DNA from: Phallus indusiatus
Taxonomy: Eukaryota > Basidiomycota > Agaricomycetes > Phallales > Phallaceae
DNA: 64,000 nt
NCBI GenBank assembly: GCA_027605045.1
Contig: JAQFWX010000145.1
Location: forward strand, 1-64,000
Direction of reading: 5' to 3'
Within the stretch, counting starts at the first letter, position 1, and every line of letters begins with the position of its first letter. A program made the position numbers and the translations under genes. This document shows positions 35,584 through 48,293 of this stretch, one piece after another. The notes beneath the pieces were generated by a model. That model was not told the origin of the DNA. It was given only the letters and a program-made list of their open reading frames with translations, and ran no database searches.

Positions 35584-35757
35584 TACGGCCTGCTTCACTT
35601 TTATTACCAGTTGTATACTAGAACCGAACATCGTACATATGTTGGTTGAACTCGCTTTGATGATAATTTAAACCGATGTAGCTCGTACTCGGATACTCCT
35701 CCAACGTCTCCTGTAGAGATCTGCCTGTTTCACTCTAAAAATGGGCAACCTTCATTA

Positions 35758-38700
35758 CTATCTCAGGCCACATAAACAATCACAGCCTGGCACGGGGCAT
35801 TCGTTATGGCGTGGTGAGGTGTCGCTGCCATAGAACCACTCGAGCATGTGAGAAGCGTGCCCACCATGCTTGCACGTCTGACAGAAAACCAAAGCATTGT
35901 TCAACGTATCTTTTTTTAGAAAAAAATCAATGAAAAATGTCAGAGGAAGGCAAGAGGGAATCCTAACTTTTTTCAGTGCTGCCCTCAGTCATTTCCGGAT
36001 CACGCTCAAGATCGTAGCCGAGCCCAAGTACAACCAGGCATATAGCACAACGAGGAAGAGAGCGTCCACATGTTTGGCAGCAATTGACCTACAAAGGTGT
36101 GAAGTGAATTATCATGTGAGATAATCCCCAAAGAATGCTAAACAGCGAAATACATACCCTGATTTTTCCACCATCTCCGATTCTAAGTCTGGGGCTCAAG
36201 CCCAAATTAACATTCTTCTTACAAAAGGGACATCGTATGGCAATTTGTGGCCGAGTCCAATCCAACTCTGGATGTGTTTGAATCTGAGCCTGGGTCTGCC
36301 CCTGAGCAGACGAGACGTGAGGGTGCTGGTGTGGAACAGTATGAGAATGGATGTCTTCCCACTCCCGGTCTAGTGTGTCTCTCATGATCTTCCCTCTTGA
36401 AATATCGAATTGACACCGGAAGTGAAACATTTGCCACATATCAAGTGAATTCCTGTAGGCCTCTATCCATCTCTGTGCCCAAATTCGCGCTTCCGTGGCA
36501 GAAGACATCACTGTTAGCGAAGCAAGAATAGAGGCAGTCTGGACATCTCCCGTCGTATCAACATAACCTTGGATCACTTCAAATCCTAAGGGTGTCAAGC
36601 CGGTGAGTATGACACCTTCTATATCTCCTCGCTGTCGAAATGTATCAGTCAGCCGGCGAAGATAGGACGAGAGAGATCTGTCGTCTAGAAAACGGAAAGC
36701 AATTGCAAGGCGTTCGCGGAGCGGGAGAGACTCCTCTTGGAGAATATCTGACCAGTCGTCGAGTGCGACATGAGTCAGCATAACACGGATATAGGGATCC
36801 TAAAACCTGAAATGAGGATAACATTCGAGCAGCTCAACAAGAACGGACAAACCTCAATTCGAACGATTAACCGATTATAATGCTCCCTCACCTGGTTGGA
36901 TGTACCTTGTTGTACAAGGAGAGCCGCGATTGTACCGGACATGATACGCAACCTTTCATCTGAGGTAAATTTTATTAGAGTGAGGAACGGAAGAACTCGT
37001 CACCGTCGAGACATACCATCGCTTCGCATTAAACACTCAATAGCTTTATCCTGATGGTTGATGAATAGTAACCAACATGCTGCTCGAGTAAGTTGGCCGT
37101 CTCTTTCCCATCTAATAAATAAATAACATGAGAGATTTTGATAGATACAAAAGCTTGATAGACTTACTGCGCACAAGCGTTCAACAGGTCTTGGTCGCTC
37201 AAACACCATCCACAAAGGAGTAAACAAAGCTTGCGTTGGACGGGTTTTGATGTAGGAGCTGCGATCTTCACATTTGATGATGCTGTCAAGACTAAACCAA
37301 TATGGATTTTGAAAAAAGCACATGGTTTATAAATGGGACTATCCTTACCATCGTCATCTAGAATTCTGTCTTTCTCGTTTCGAATGTAATACCCGCTCAG
37401 GACTTGTAGCGCAGCCGTATAATCACTAGAAGGGGAATGACTTCGGTACATTGACATAGGTGTCGATAAGGTACTTGAAGTAGAAGTAGACGTAGGGTTT
37501 CGAGATCGGCTATGCCCGCGACTCGGATTCCTCACATGTTCGTTGTCTTGCGACAAGTGTATATCGGAGGATGCTTCCGGAGACACTGTTTCTTTATTCT
37601 TTTCCCTGCCGCCATCCCTTTCTTTTTGCAAGTGCTTCGCCTTTGCTTCGGCTGGGAATCCTTCCCAAATTCCATACACTCCCTGATACGAGAAATTGAA
37701 ACCATGAATTCTAGGATGGCGTGAAAGAAGCGTTCGGGATGCTGAACAACAAGGTTTAGATGATCCCATATGGACCTGGGGAGGAACAACGTACACTCAA
37801 TCCAAGTCCAAAGCTCATATAGGGTATCTGTATAAAACGTATCTGATTTAACTATATTAGCGTTGAGATCCAGCTGTAAAACCGTTGTTAGGCCTAGCGA
37901 GCCAATGATACACGAAAACCTCACACTATCAAGACCATATCCTTTAACGGCTCTTCGCTTCATGACCATGGACACATCGTCCATAATAGTACGACGACTT
38001 GAGCGTTCACCAGTTGAAAGTTTCCCTTTAGAAATAGAACGTCGAGAGCGAGCAGCTGCGGAGCCTTGTCCATGGGTTGGAACTTGCGCAGCATAGGCAT
38101 CCACAGCAATAGTTCTCCCCGACTTTCATTAGGATCTGCTTCCTTTTCGACGAGGAGTGTCAGTGCACCCGGACGCGGTGTCTGAAGAAGATCCGTGGTA
38201 GAGTTTGAGAGTGGAAAGCGTTTAAGCGAAGAAGGACGAGAAGGAGCATGAAAGTCACCCTGTCTTTGTCGCCCAAACTTTTTGTCTTTTCCTCTGAAGG
38301 ATAGCCCACTTAAACTTCCAGCCAGGTCCTCTGTATCTTCCTCGTCTCTAGGCTGATAAACTCTATAGCCCCTTCCAAAATTGACAGATAATTCTCCACG
38401 TGCACTCCACTGAGGTACGGGAGCGTCATATATTGTTTGCATATCTAGTTCACCATCTTTGGTTAAGACCGCAATTGCCATCGACACCGTTTGTCCGTGC
38501 TTTTCGTCCGACTTGGAACTCCATCCCCAATGAGAAGGATGCGGAATGGAGGTAAAAGATGCAAGAGGGCGGAAGAAACGAGACGCTGCGGCAAGATGAG
38601 ATTAACAACGATAGCACCACTCGGAAAGTAAATAGTATGCGTACATGTCCGTGTGTTTCGTAAGATAATATACTCTGTTTTGATAGATGGTTTAGTATTG

Positions 38701-40069
38701 CTTGTCAAGAACGGACGCGTTGTAGATGATTCCTCTGCGGTGGAGGACAAACTTGCGGCGGGGGTGGTAGTAGGTGAGGAAGATGACCAAGGCAATCTCG
38801 CCAACTTGGAAATCCTACTAGTTCCTTCACCTTGCCCTGTCTGCGTGTGGTTTTGACCACGAGTATTGCCTTGCCTGTCCGATATAGTTATATCGTAATC
38901 CCATCGTTCTTCAACAGTGGCACGAATGGTATCCCAAAAGCGAACAGCATATGCATCTTTCTCGAGCGAAAGAATCGACCCACGGCGAGTCTTACTAAAC
39001 TCAATAGCGGTGATTGGATTGGTATCTCCACCATCAGCTAAAGCATCTTTTTCGGAAAAGCTCAGCACCGGACTAGTGAAATATCTATAATCCCACATCC
39101 TCACGACCCCATCTTCACTGAATGAGGCAAACTGGTGGTGATCGAAGGGATTAGTACAAAGACCATAAACGGATTTCGTCGCAATGGATTGAGGGTTTAG
39201 TGAGGCTGTTGAAGGAGCCGCAGTCCCTGATCCGGATGAACTTGTGTTTAAACCACCAGTGAAACCGACCGCGCCGGATGGGCTTCTCAAGTCAAATAAC
39301 CGAATCCATCGGTGGCTTACACCGGCCACGACTAAATCAGTGGTATGGGGCATGAATGAAAGAGAAGTGACCGTTTCTGTATGAAGCCATTGTTGGATAA
39401 TATTTCTGTCATAGCGCGGAATATTGGGAGGTATATTGGAAGGCAACAGTGGGTCGGAACGCGTGAACAACATAGCCTTTGGTGTGAATTCGTCAGGAGG
39501 GGTTTGCAATGGAGTCAAAGTATCGTCTGCTCTCCCCCCAGCCATTTTCGGGGTAAACACCTTCGAGGATGTGGTCTCAATATCCCAGATCACCAAGCTC
39601 GGTTCACCTCGGACCTTGTCTAGTCCTACAGCCAAATAGTTTGGATCATAACTTGAGAATGCAAGCGCATTACAGGCACGGGATGACCGGGAAGGCAAAG
39701 ACGAGACTGCAGGACTGCGAAGTGTATTTGGAGGGTGTGTAATAGAGAACCTTAAGAGTTCGACTTTCCCTTGTGTTGTCCCGACTGCTATGAGGTCCGT
39801 ATCTAGGGGATGAGGTGAGAGAGCAAAGCACTACAAAAGACGTCTTTAATCATCGAGATTCACAAAATTCACTCATTCCCTACCTTCATATGAATCAAGT
39901 CACCCAGAGTCGTAACTTCTGCAATTTCGGAGCTGCCATCCCAATCGTAGACTTTGATCTGGCCCACAGAAGTGCCCCCAGCATTCCCTACATTGCCTGC
40001 GCCTCCAATAGCGAATCTACGAGGTTTGGTAGGGTGCCATACAATTCTCTTGGAGTCTGATTGAACCAT
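35758..40069 (-). CDS. SEA/GATOR2 complex subunit Mio/Sea4
   Basis: WD40 and zinc-ribbon protein of the vacuolar SEA (GATOR2) complex controlling TORC1. The start is ATG at 40069 (MVQSDSKRIVWHPTKPRRFA), which matches the family N-terminus; the frame is open upstream only through TTG. Beta-propeller blocks run to about 38.7 kb (IKVYDWDGSS, LVIWDIETTS, IRLFDLRSP, VRMWDYRYF, VRFWDTIRA). An alpha-helical region follows with VSMVMKRRAVKGYGLD. The C-terminal zinc domain is complete: IRCPFCKKNVNL, CQTCGRSLPRCAICL, FCQTCKHGGHASHMLEWF, ending ECPVPGCDCLCGLR. About ten exons; a required 44-nt intron near 38070-38115 (GTCGGG donor) is the weakest join. Not all boundaries were fixed. Confidence 0.88.
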
Positions 40070-40850
40070 AATGCTCGGTGTGGCTTGGTATGTTCTGGAC
40101 CGACGGAGATATTCAGAGGTCAATCAGCAATCAGTAGCTAGAAATAAAATTAGGAATTATCCTGGTAATAATAAGCATTTGGCGTTAGGTTTTTATTTAC
40201 TGTGTTTTTCGGAAAAAAATACCATTGATTAGTAGGGATTTAGCAGATCGGACAATGCCATTACTGACGTAATGGGAAGGGCGCTACTAAGCGCTAAGCT
40301 CTATTGAATATTCTGTTAAAATCAAGTTGAAACAGGTGGAGAAAGAGTCGGTGTTCAATAAAATATAGCAAGCAGATTAAGAGTGGGATGGAAATGATTG
40401 GGGAATTCCAAAGCCGCGGGAGAGGGGGATACTAGAGGTGAGCGGCGAAAGGAGTTATTGGAGTGAGATTGTCTGTCGCGGTAGGGTTAGAGTTACTTCC
40501 GACCAGACTCGGAATTGCAATAATTTATCGCTGTGTTTTTCTAAATATTCATTATTCGTCTAATACATTTATTTGTTTACTTAAGGACTCTGGATGTAGT
40601 CAGAGCCCTTGCACTCGCGCAGGTCAAGTTAAATACAATTTCCTGGGTCATCAACTCAATGTAATTACTTGAAATCACACTGAAAGTATTTTCCTTAGCT
40701 GGAGAACCCTTCTATCGATTTCTTCGTAAGGAGAAGGGCCGAGCCTCAAGGTAGGCTGGAATCACACGTCCACGTCCAAAAAGAAAACAAACCCCCAGAT
40801 CGTTTCAAAATGTAAAAATACATACATATACGGGCATCACAATTTGCCTT
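40070..40850. other. Intergenic stretch upstream of Mio/Sea4
   Basis: About 780 nt between the start of Mio/Sea4 and the 3' end of GH92. AT-rich, no coding model. Confidence 0.4.
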
Positions 40851-43800
40851 TCAATACTTGAAACCTCCTGTACCAAGTGAGTCCGGTATAGCCCTATCTC
40901 CCTGACCACATCCCATAGCATTTTCGAGATTATTTGTAACTTTGATTACAATCCGTGAACTTCTCGCCACTAAATCTTCAAACGAAATCCAGCATCTTGA
41001 AGCACTGGGAACACCGTTAATTGTAATGCTCTCGACTAGAATTCGGCTGGAGTTCGGGGGAACGGCCTGAACACCTGTCGGGTCAAAACCGTCAACTACG
41101 ACAGTTGTTGATGTCCCGAAGAAGTCATTTTTCAAGGTATACTGAGATACGAGTGGTGAACCGATCAAAAGTTGTGTTGAAGACGGAACAGGATACATCC
41201 CGAGAATGTGGAAAAGTAGCAGTGCGGCCATTGCTCCACTGTCATCATTACCCGGGAGCTAAAAGAAAAGGCAGACAGTTTAGACAAGAAAAACCAACGA
41301 TAACTATAAAATAAATTCAACTAACACCACCAATTCCTGTATTGAAATTCTCAAACACGACTTTCCGAACCCTTTGAGCGGATAAATCGGGTCGATTAGC
41401 ATAATGATAATTCCAGGCCATTTGAAATCCCGGTTCATTTCCTGCCAAAAAATAGCCTTTATTGAAGTAATGCTCTCTGCGGCGGTGTGAAAAGCGAACG
41501 AAAATCGTAAAGGCATCAGCACTCACACCCGCGTTACGAATGTCTCTGATCCGCCCATCAATTGTACAACTGTCGCCATGCTTTGTGGTGCAAAAAAGCT
41601 ATACTCCCTTTGAAAAGTAGTATCAAGCTCGGTTCGATAACGATTACTGGACCGAACACACTTACCACGAGGATGCTAGCAGTCGCAACAGAAACACACG
41701 TCACTTAAATTCGGTCATTGTACAAGTCTGACTTACATTCGTAAAATCCAACGTTGTTGTCTGTGCCCCTAGCGCATGAGTGACCAACAGTATCCAAAGG
41801 AGAACAGTCAACAGGATCAGTATAAACAAAAGTTCCATTCTACATAGACAATTTAGAATTCATTCAAAGATATAGTGATCAAACGCTGTAAAACCTACAG
41901 GTAATCTCTTCTGCGAGAACCCTGTAAACCCGTCGCTAGTGACATTAGGGTCCCATACGTTAACAAAATTCATAGACCGATTTGCGTATTTCTGAATGGT
42001 GGCCTCTGGCTTGTTCAACACTATACTCGCTTGGCGCACTGCAAAGTCTCCAAGAGCGTACTGGATGCAAAATTCTTAGTAAATTATCAAAGGGACTTCA
42101 AAAAATTGTAATGAAACAAACCTCCAAAGATCGGGAGGCTTCTCTAGTTTCCAGACCGGTGGAAAGAGGGTCATCATAATCTGTGGGTATGTACCCAAAC
42201 AATTTCCACGCAGTATTTTGACGTCCAACTAATCGAGTTATAAAATATGAACAAAAAAATTATAGGATATGACTCACCCGTATACCAATTTGGAGGCTAT
42301 AGAAAAATTGACATTATATCTGTTGGAAGACATTTAAAACTCGGGGGTCCCTTGCCTTTTTACCACGACCATCTCGGTCAATAGGAGTGGAAAATGCGCA
42401 CAATCTAATAGGGTGAGACATAAAATCAGGCAGCCTCTGCATAGTAACCTATCGCAAGCTCTAAAAACCTGAAGTCTCAAGAAAGCTACCCCCCCTTCCA
42501 TGTTAACTACACACTACACAGAAAGCACAAAACGGGCACGAAATGCACTACGCTGTGCAGCTGCCTACGAACAAGTCACGTGCTCCAAACAAATCACGTG
42601 AAACGCCCAGATGACGTGGCTACCCATCCCTACGACAGAGATGCCAGATAACAGACCAGCCCACCGGCGCCTCAGATTACCGGTTGCGGCAGAGAAAGAA
42701 CAAGGCGAGGAAGCAGAGGGTACAGACATCACATATCCATACATACCCAGTAGAATACATTTAAAATCTGGCTTCACAAAACAATTAACCTCACAAACAG
42801 AGGGGGTTCACCTGAGAATAAGGCTGAACCGGGGTCAAGACTGCTAACCCCACTTGAAAGTTTTTTAAGGTTTTTCACGGCACACGGTTTTTCACCTCCC
42901 CAGTTGTAGATGAGCCGGTGAGTCAACTGCTGCAAACCGGCTCAAGGACACTGCTGGGGCGACGGCAAGCAGACCAACCCACCCTACTATTACCACCATG
43001 AATTTACACACTACTACAGAGAGACACACACACGGAATGAATACAGGCCCACGGTTACCCTATCTCCCCAGCAGCAGAAGGGCCGGGAGTCTACTGCTAC
43101 AAACCGGCCCAATGACTCTGCTGAGGCAACGGAAAGCAGACCCCAGGGATACGACTCAGATGACCCAGAGTCCTCTGAAATCCCAGACCCATCTGAAGAC
43201 GGATACTCCACTCAGGAGAGCGAAACTGACGTGGAGTCCGACTCAGAGGTCACCATATACACCTCATCAGACGAAGAGGACACCCAATTACACACCACCA
43301 CCCAATCACACAAAAACAGTAAGAAATCCCTGAAAATAGCCTCACTTAATATAAAAGGTGGGGGACCCAATCATGCCAAATGGAATGAGCTAAACCAAAT
43401 CATGAGAGATAACAGAATTGACATTATGGCCATCCAGGAAGCTCACCTGACCACGGCCCACCAGAACACAATAGAGACCCTGTTCGAAAAACAGCTGCGA
43501 GTCATCAACTCACCTCATCCCCGTAAACCAACAGCAAAAACCGGCGTAACCTTCCTAATTAGGAAACAACGCATTAAATGGAAAGAGGTTGAATACAAAA
43601 TACTAGTCCCAGGAAGAGCGCTATACATTCTGGTGCCCTGGACAGACTCAAAAAAATTAGCAATACTAAATGTATATGCACCAAATGACAAAACAAAACA
43701 AATTGAATTCTGGCAGAATCTCCGGCGAGACATACAAAGGAAAAGACTCAAACGCCCAGACATAACCCTAGGTGACTTCAATATTGTTGAAGAAGCAGCT

Positions 43801-46800
43801 GACCGTCTTCCCCCCCACCCGGACCCAGAAAGGAACATGGAGGCCCTCCAAACCTTTAAAAACTTCACAGATTCCATAGACGGATGGAGGACAACTTTCC
43901 CAACAAAAATTGAATATACATACTCACATACAGGAACCCATAGACACTCGAGAATTGACCGTATTTATATAACGCGTAATTACCTAAAATTCGCGAATGG
44001 TTGGGAAACCAGCATCCCACCCATCCCAACAGACCATAAACTAATCTCCTGCCGAATACAATACCCACACGAGCCCAAGACCGGAAAAGGAAGGTGGTAC
44101 ATACCAGCCTTCGTCACTGAAAATAATCGCTTTCTGAGAGAAATCTGTGATAAAACACGTCCCACAACAGAAGAAATAATTAACGGGAACAATCCCCAAA
44201 TAGCATATAAAAAGCTAAAAGATCAAGTCATACGCATTGCCAAAAAATATGCCGGAAAGTATGGCCACATCCTGGACAAAAGAATCCAAGACCTCGAAGG
44301 CTCCCTAGAAGCAATAAAATACCTAGAAGGCCAAGATGAGGAAGAAAAAAGAACAAAAATCAACACTCTCCAGGCAGAGATCTTCGAGCTCACCAGATCC
44401 AAACACCTGAGGAAAAGAGCAAACATTTCAACTAGAGCCAAATTAGAAAAAGAAATGATAGGTAAACACTGGCTAAGTCAAACGAAAGAAAAACGAAACC
44501 ACTGCCCAATCACGGGACTGCGTAACCCACCGGGACAGCCCCCAGAAATTACAAAATCATCGAAGCGCATGGCAAACATAGCTCGCCAACACCATGAAAA
44601 TCTCCAAGAGGCTGACATCAATCCTGCTCAAAGCCCAGAGGAAAGAGCTGCCGAAATCCAAGAGATCACTGGAATGCTGACAGCCAGACTATCACCCGAA
44701 AGCCAAAACCACCTAGAGGAACTCATTGATGCCAAAGAGATAGACAACGCCATCAAAAGAGCCCCCAACGCATCATCTGCTGGGCTGGACGGTATTACAA
44801 ATGAACTCTGGAAACGACTCCTAGTCTTCACTCCCAAAAAAGAGAAAAACAAAGAAGAAATCCCCAAACTAGACATAACGCGTATTTTCGAGAAGGTCTT
44901 CAACGACATCCAAACCCACGGACCACACCCTGAATTGAGGTTCAGCGAAGGATGGTTGTGCCCCATCTACAAAAAGGGGGACAAAACTGACATTGGAAAC
45001 TACCGCCCCATAACAGTACTAAACACAGATTATCGAATAATGACTAAAATCTTAACAACGCGCCTTGGCCCAATAGCAGGCGAGATCATACACCCGGACC
45101 AAGCGGGCTTTATGAAGGGGAGACAGATCTTTGATCAAACAGACCTCGCACAAACAATGATTCACTATGCCGAAACGTCAGAAAACAACGGAGCAATTGT
45201 AAGCTTGGACCAAGAAAAGGCCTACGACAAAATCAGACATGACTTCTTCTGGGCAACCTTGACCGCAATGAATTTTCCTGAAAAATTCATCAGACTAATC
45301 CAAAACCTATACCACAACGCTGAAACAGTAGTAATCCTCAATGGTACAATAAGCGAACCTATCAAAATAAAGAGGGGAGTTCGCCAAGGAGACCCCCTGT
45401 CCTGTCTGCTCTTTAATACCGCTATCGAATCACTAGCCCAAATGCTGAGGGACTCAGAACTTCAAGGATACAGAATACCCACCAAAGAGTACCGGCTAAT
45501 AGCATCACTGTTCGCAGACGATACGACAACATATCTCTCATCTCAAGATAACTTCCACAATCTGAACGCCATCCTCCAGAAATGGTGCAAAGCTTCTGGA
45601 GCCAAATTTAACCTGTCGAAGACGAACATACTGCCTATTGGAACCCCAGAATTCAGACTAGAAGCTATCAACACTAGAAAACTCAACCCAACTCACCAGC
45701 AAATACCAGATAATATACCAATAATCCCGGACAACCAACCCGTACGCATCCTCGGATGCTATGTGGAAACGGAGTAGACCAAATATCTGTATGGAACCCG
45801 GTCGTCGAAACGATCCGCCACAACCTGAATGCATGGAGCAAAGAACGCCTAACCCTAGAAGGCAAGCGCCTCATAATAAATTTAGAAGTAGGCAGCCGCA
45901 CACAATACCTCACAAGAGTACAAGGCATGCCCCCAGAAATCCTCCGACAAATAGAAAAACTCGTTCGAGACTTCCTCTGGGACACTAAGCGCTCCGATAT
46001 TAAGCTAGACACTATGAGCCTACCGCACTCTAAAGGCGGGAAAAAATGCCTAGACATCAAACTAAGAAATGATGCGATAGAGTTCATGAAACTGAAAAGC
46101 TACCTGATAAGAGACCAATCCAGACCCACCTGGGCTTTCTTCGCAGACGAGCTAATAAAAATCAACGCACGTGAAGGAACAAGAACAGACATACCCGAAA
46201 CCACAGAGAACATATTCCTACAGAGCTGGAAACCAAAGCTCAACCACTACTCCTCAATACCCAACAACATAAAGCGAATGATCACAACCGCACTCAAATA
46301 CGGGACCATCATTGATGGTCTCGAAATCTCCCAAGAAGTTAAACTAGCTATGCCGATATGGTACCATGTGGCACTGGAAAAAACAAAAATTGGTTGGAAC
46401 ATGGGCTCCAGGATATGTCTCCGCACACGCCACCACATCGCGACCGTAGGCGATGCCCACCGATTCACAACGCAAGCGCTGCCGAATGACCACATCCAAA
46501 CCAAAGGTTGCCAATGTCAACTCTGCAGAGAATTAAAAGAAACTGGGTGTAATAACCCATCAACATGCCGAAAAGCAATGACCAAAATCCTCAACTTACT
46601 ACCACCAAAATGGAGCCCGGAAACTCCTCAAAACGAACAAATACCAAGGGTTAATGACACAGATGAAGATGAGGATGCAGAACCTGCAGTCCAATTCCGT
46701 CATAACATCACGCTTCAAACAGTCTACGAAGGTTTCCGAATAATTACCAAAAAAACTGAGCCATCAAATGTACAACTCACAAGAGAAAACATTCCACCCC

Positions 46801-48262
46801 AAAGAGCTAAGACCATTGCATACACCGATGGAGCGTGCCTCAATAATGGCTGTGACAATGCAATCGCAGCAGGAGGAATCTGGGTCGGAAAAGACCACCC
46901 CAAAAACTCAGCAATTAAATTACCCCCCAGATTTAATACCAACAATGCCGGGGAACTCATAGCAATCTTAAAGTTGCTTCAAATAACCCCAAAGATGAAG
47001 ACCTAGAAATAAGGACAGATTCTCAATACGCCATCGACCAGATTACCAAACACGCAGAGCAAAATGAAGATGAAGGGTGGACCAGAAATGCCAATAGTGA
47101 AATACTACAGGCACTAATGGCATGGCTAAACTCACGCAATTCCACAACAACCTTCAGGAAAGTAAAAGGCCATGCCGGTATTGAAGGAAATGAAGCGGCA
47201 GATGAACTAGCGGCCATAGGTCTCCAAAAGGGCCACAACGACCTAATAAACCTCGAAGTCCCAATATCACATAAGATTCGAGGACTGAAACTCGCAACCG
47301 CAACCCAAGCACTCATCTATAAAGCCCTCGTTCAACAAAGGAGCTATGAGGAACGGCGCAAGACTGAAATAATGCTCGACATAGTCAAAACAAACCTTGA
47401 GGTTACAACGGGCGAGCCCCCGACCACGGAACGACTCTGGAAATCCATAAAAAATAAAAACATAAGCAAGGAAACCCAGCACTTCCTGTGGAAATCCTTA
47501 CATGACGCCTACAAAGTAGGAAAATTCTGGACCCATATAAACGGTGCAGAAAACAACGGTCTCTGCCAAGGCTGCATGACCACCGAATCCATGATACACA
47601 TACTGACGGAATGTAACGCCATAAACTACAACACCCTGTGGAACCTAACAAAGAAACTGTGGGAGCAAGCAGGATATACGTGGCCGGAGAGAAACCTTGG
47701 GACTATCCTAGGCTGCACAACTGTCAATTTCAAAGATAACAACAATAAAACAATCGGCGGAAAGTCGAGCCTATACACCATTCTTATGTCCGAAACAGCC
47801 TTCCTACACTGGAAAGTAAGATGTAAGTGGAAAATCGAACATGAATCAAAACCAGAAAAAATACCGTCAAGAGCTGAACTCACCAACCTCTGGACTAACA
47901 CCTTCACCGAACGCATCCACTTCGATATAAGAGCTACACACCCCAAATACGGGAAAAAGTCCAAGAAGATCAAACAAATCCAGGCGATCTGGGGCCCGGT
48001 ACTTCATAATGACCAAATCAAATACCTAACACCGGACAGCATCAGGGGTTTTTAGTGGGTATAATAAGAGGACACCCGCCATGAGTCCCACACTGCCTCA
48101 ATCCGAGGCGTGCGTAACAGCATTTTTCCCCTGAAGAGCGACAACGGTATTTCTGCAACTAGGCTTACATAACAAGTTTTACCACCAGGTCACCAAGCGT
48201 GATTCTCCAGCTGTCCATAAATGCTAGACTATGTCTAAACACTTTATCGACTATAGCTCCAC

Positions 48263-48293
<31 letters not shown>

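Larger units (their letters stand above)
42343..48286 (+). mobile_element. Non-LTR retrotransposon (LINE) with poly(A) tail
   Basis: A 5,944-bp element flanked by a perfect 17-bp target-site duplication and ending in 24 A at 48263-48286. The ORF2 product has, in order, an AP endonuclease (LKIASLNIKGGG, MAIQEAH, LGDFNIVEE, RIDRIYI), a reverse transcriptase (GLDGITNELWK, PITVLNTDYRIMTKIL, SLDQEKAYDKI, RQGDPLSCLLFN, SLFADDTT), an RNase H (AYTDGACLNNG, RTDSQYAI, GHAGIEGNEAADELA) and a C-terminal CxxC-H-C motif (GLCQGCMTTESMIHILTEC). This is the Tad/I-like layout known in fungi. About 0.9 kb of 5' sequence has no recognisable ORF1. It is antisense to its host gene. The 5' end looks complete or nearly so, because the TSD directly abuts it. 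Confidence 0.95.

Noticed and set aside
43231..48055. Host gene for a large reverse-transcriptase protein
   Set aside because: Endonuclease-RT-RNase H order, TSD and poly(A) define a LINE.
48263..48286. Poly(A) run as assembly artefact or simple repeat
   Set aside because: It abuts a perfect 17-bp TSD whose other copy lies at the opposite end of a LINE, so it is the element's tail.
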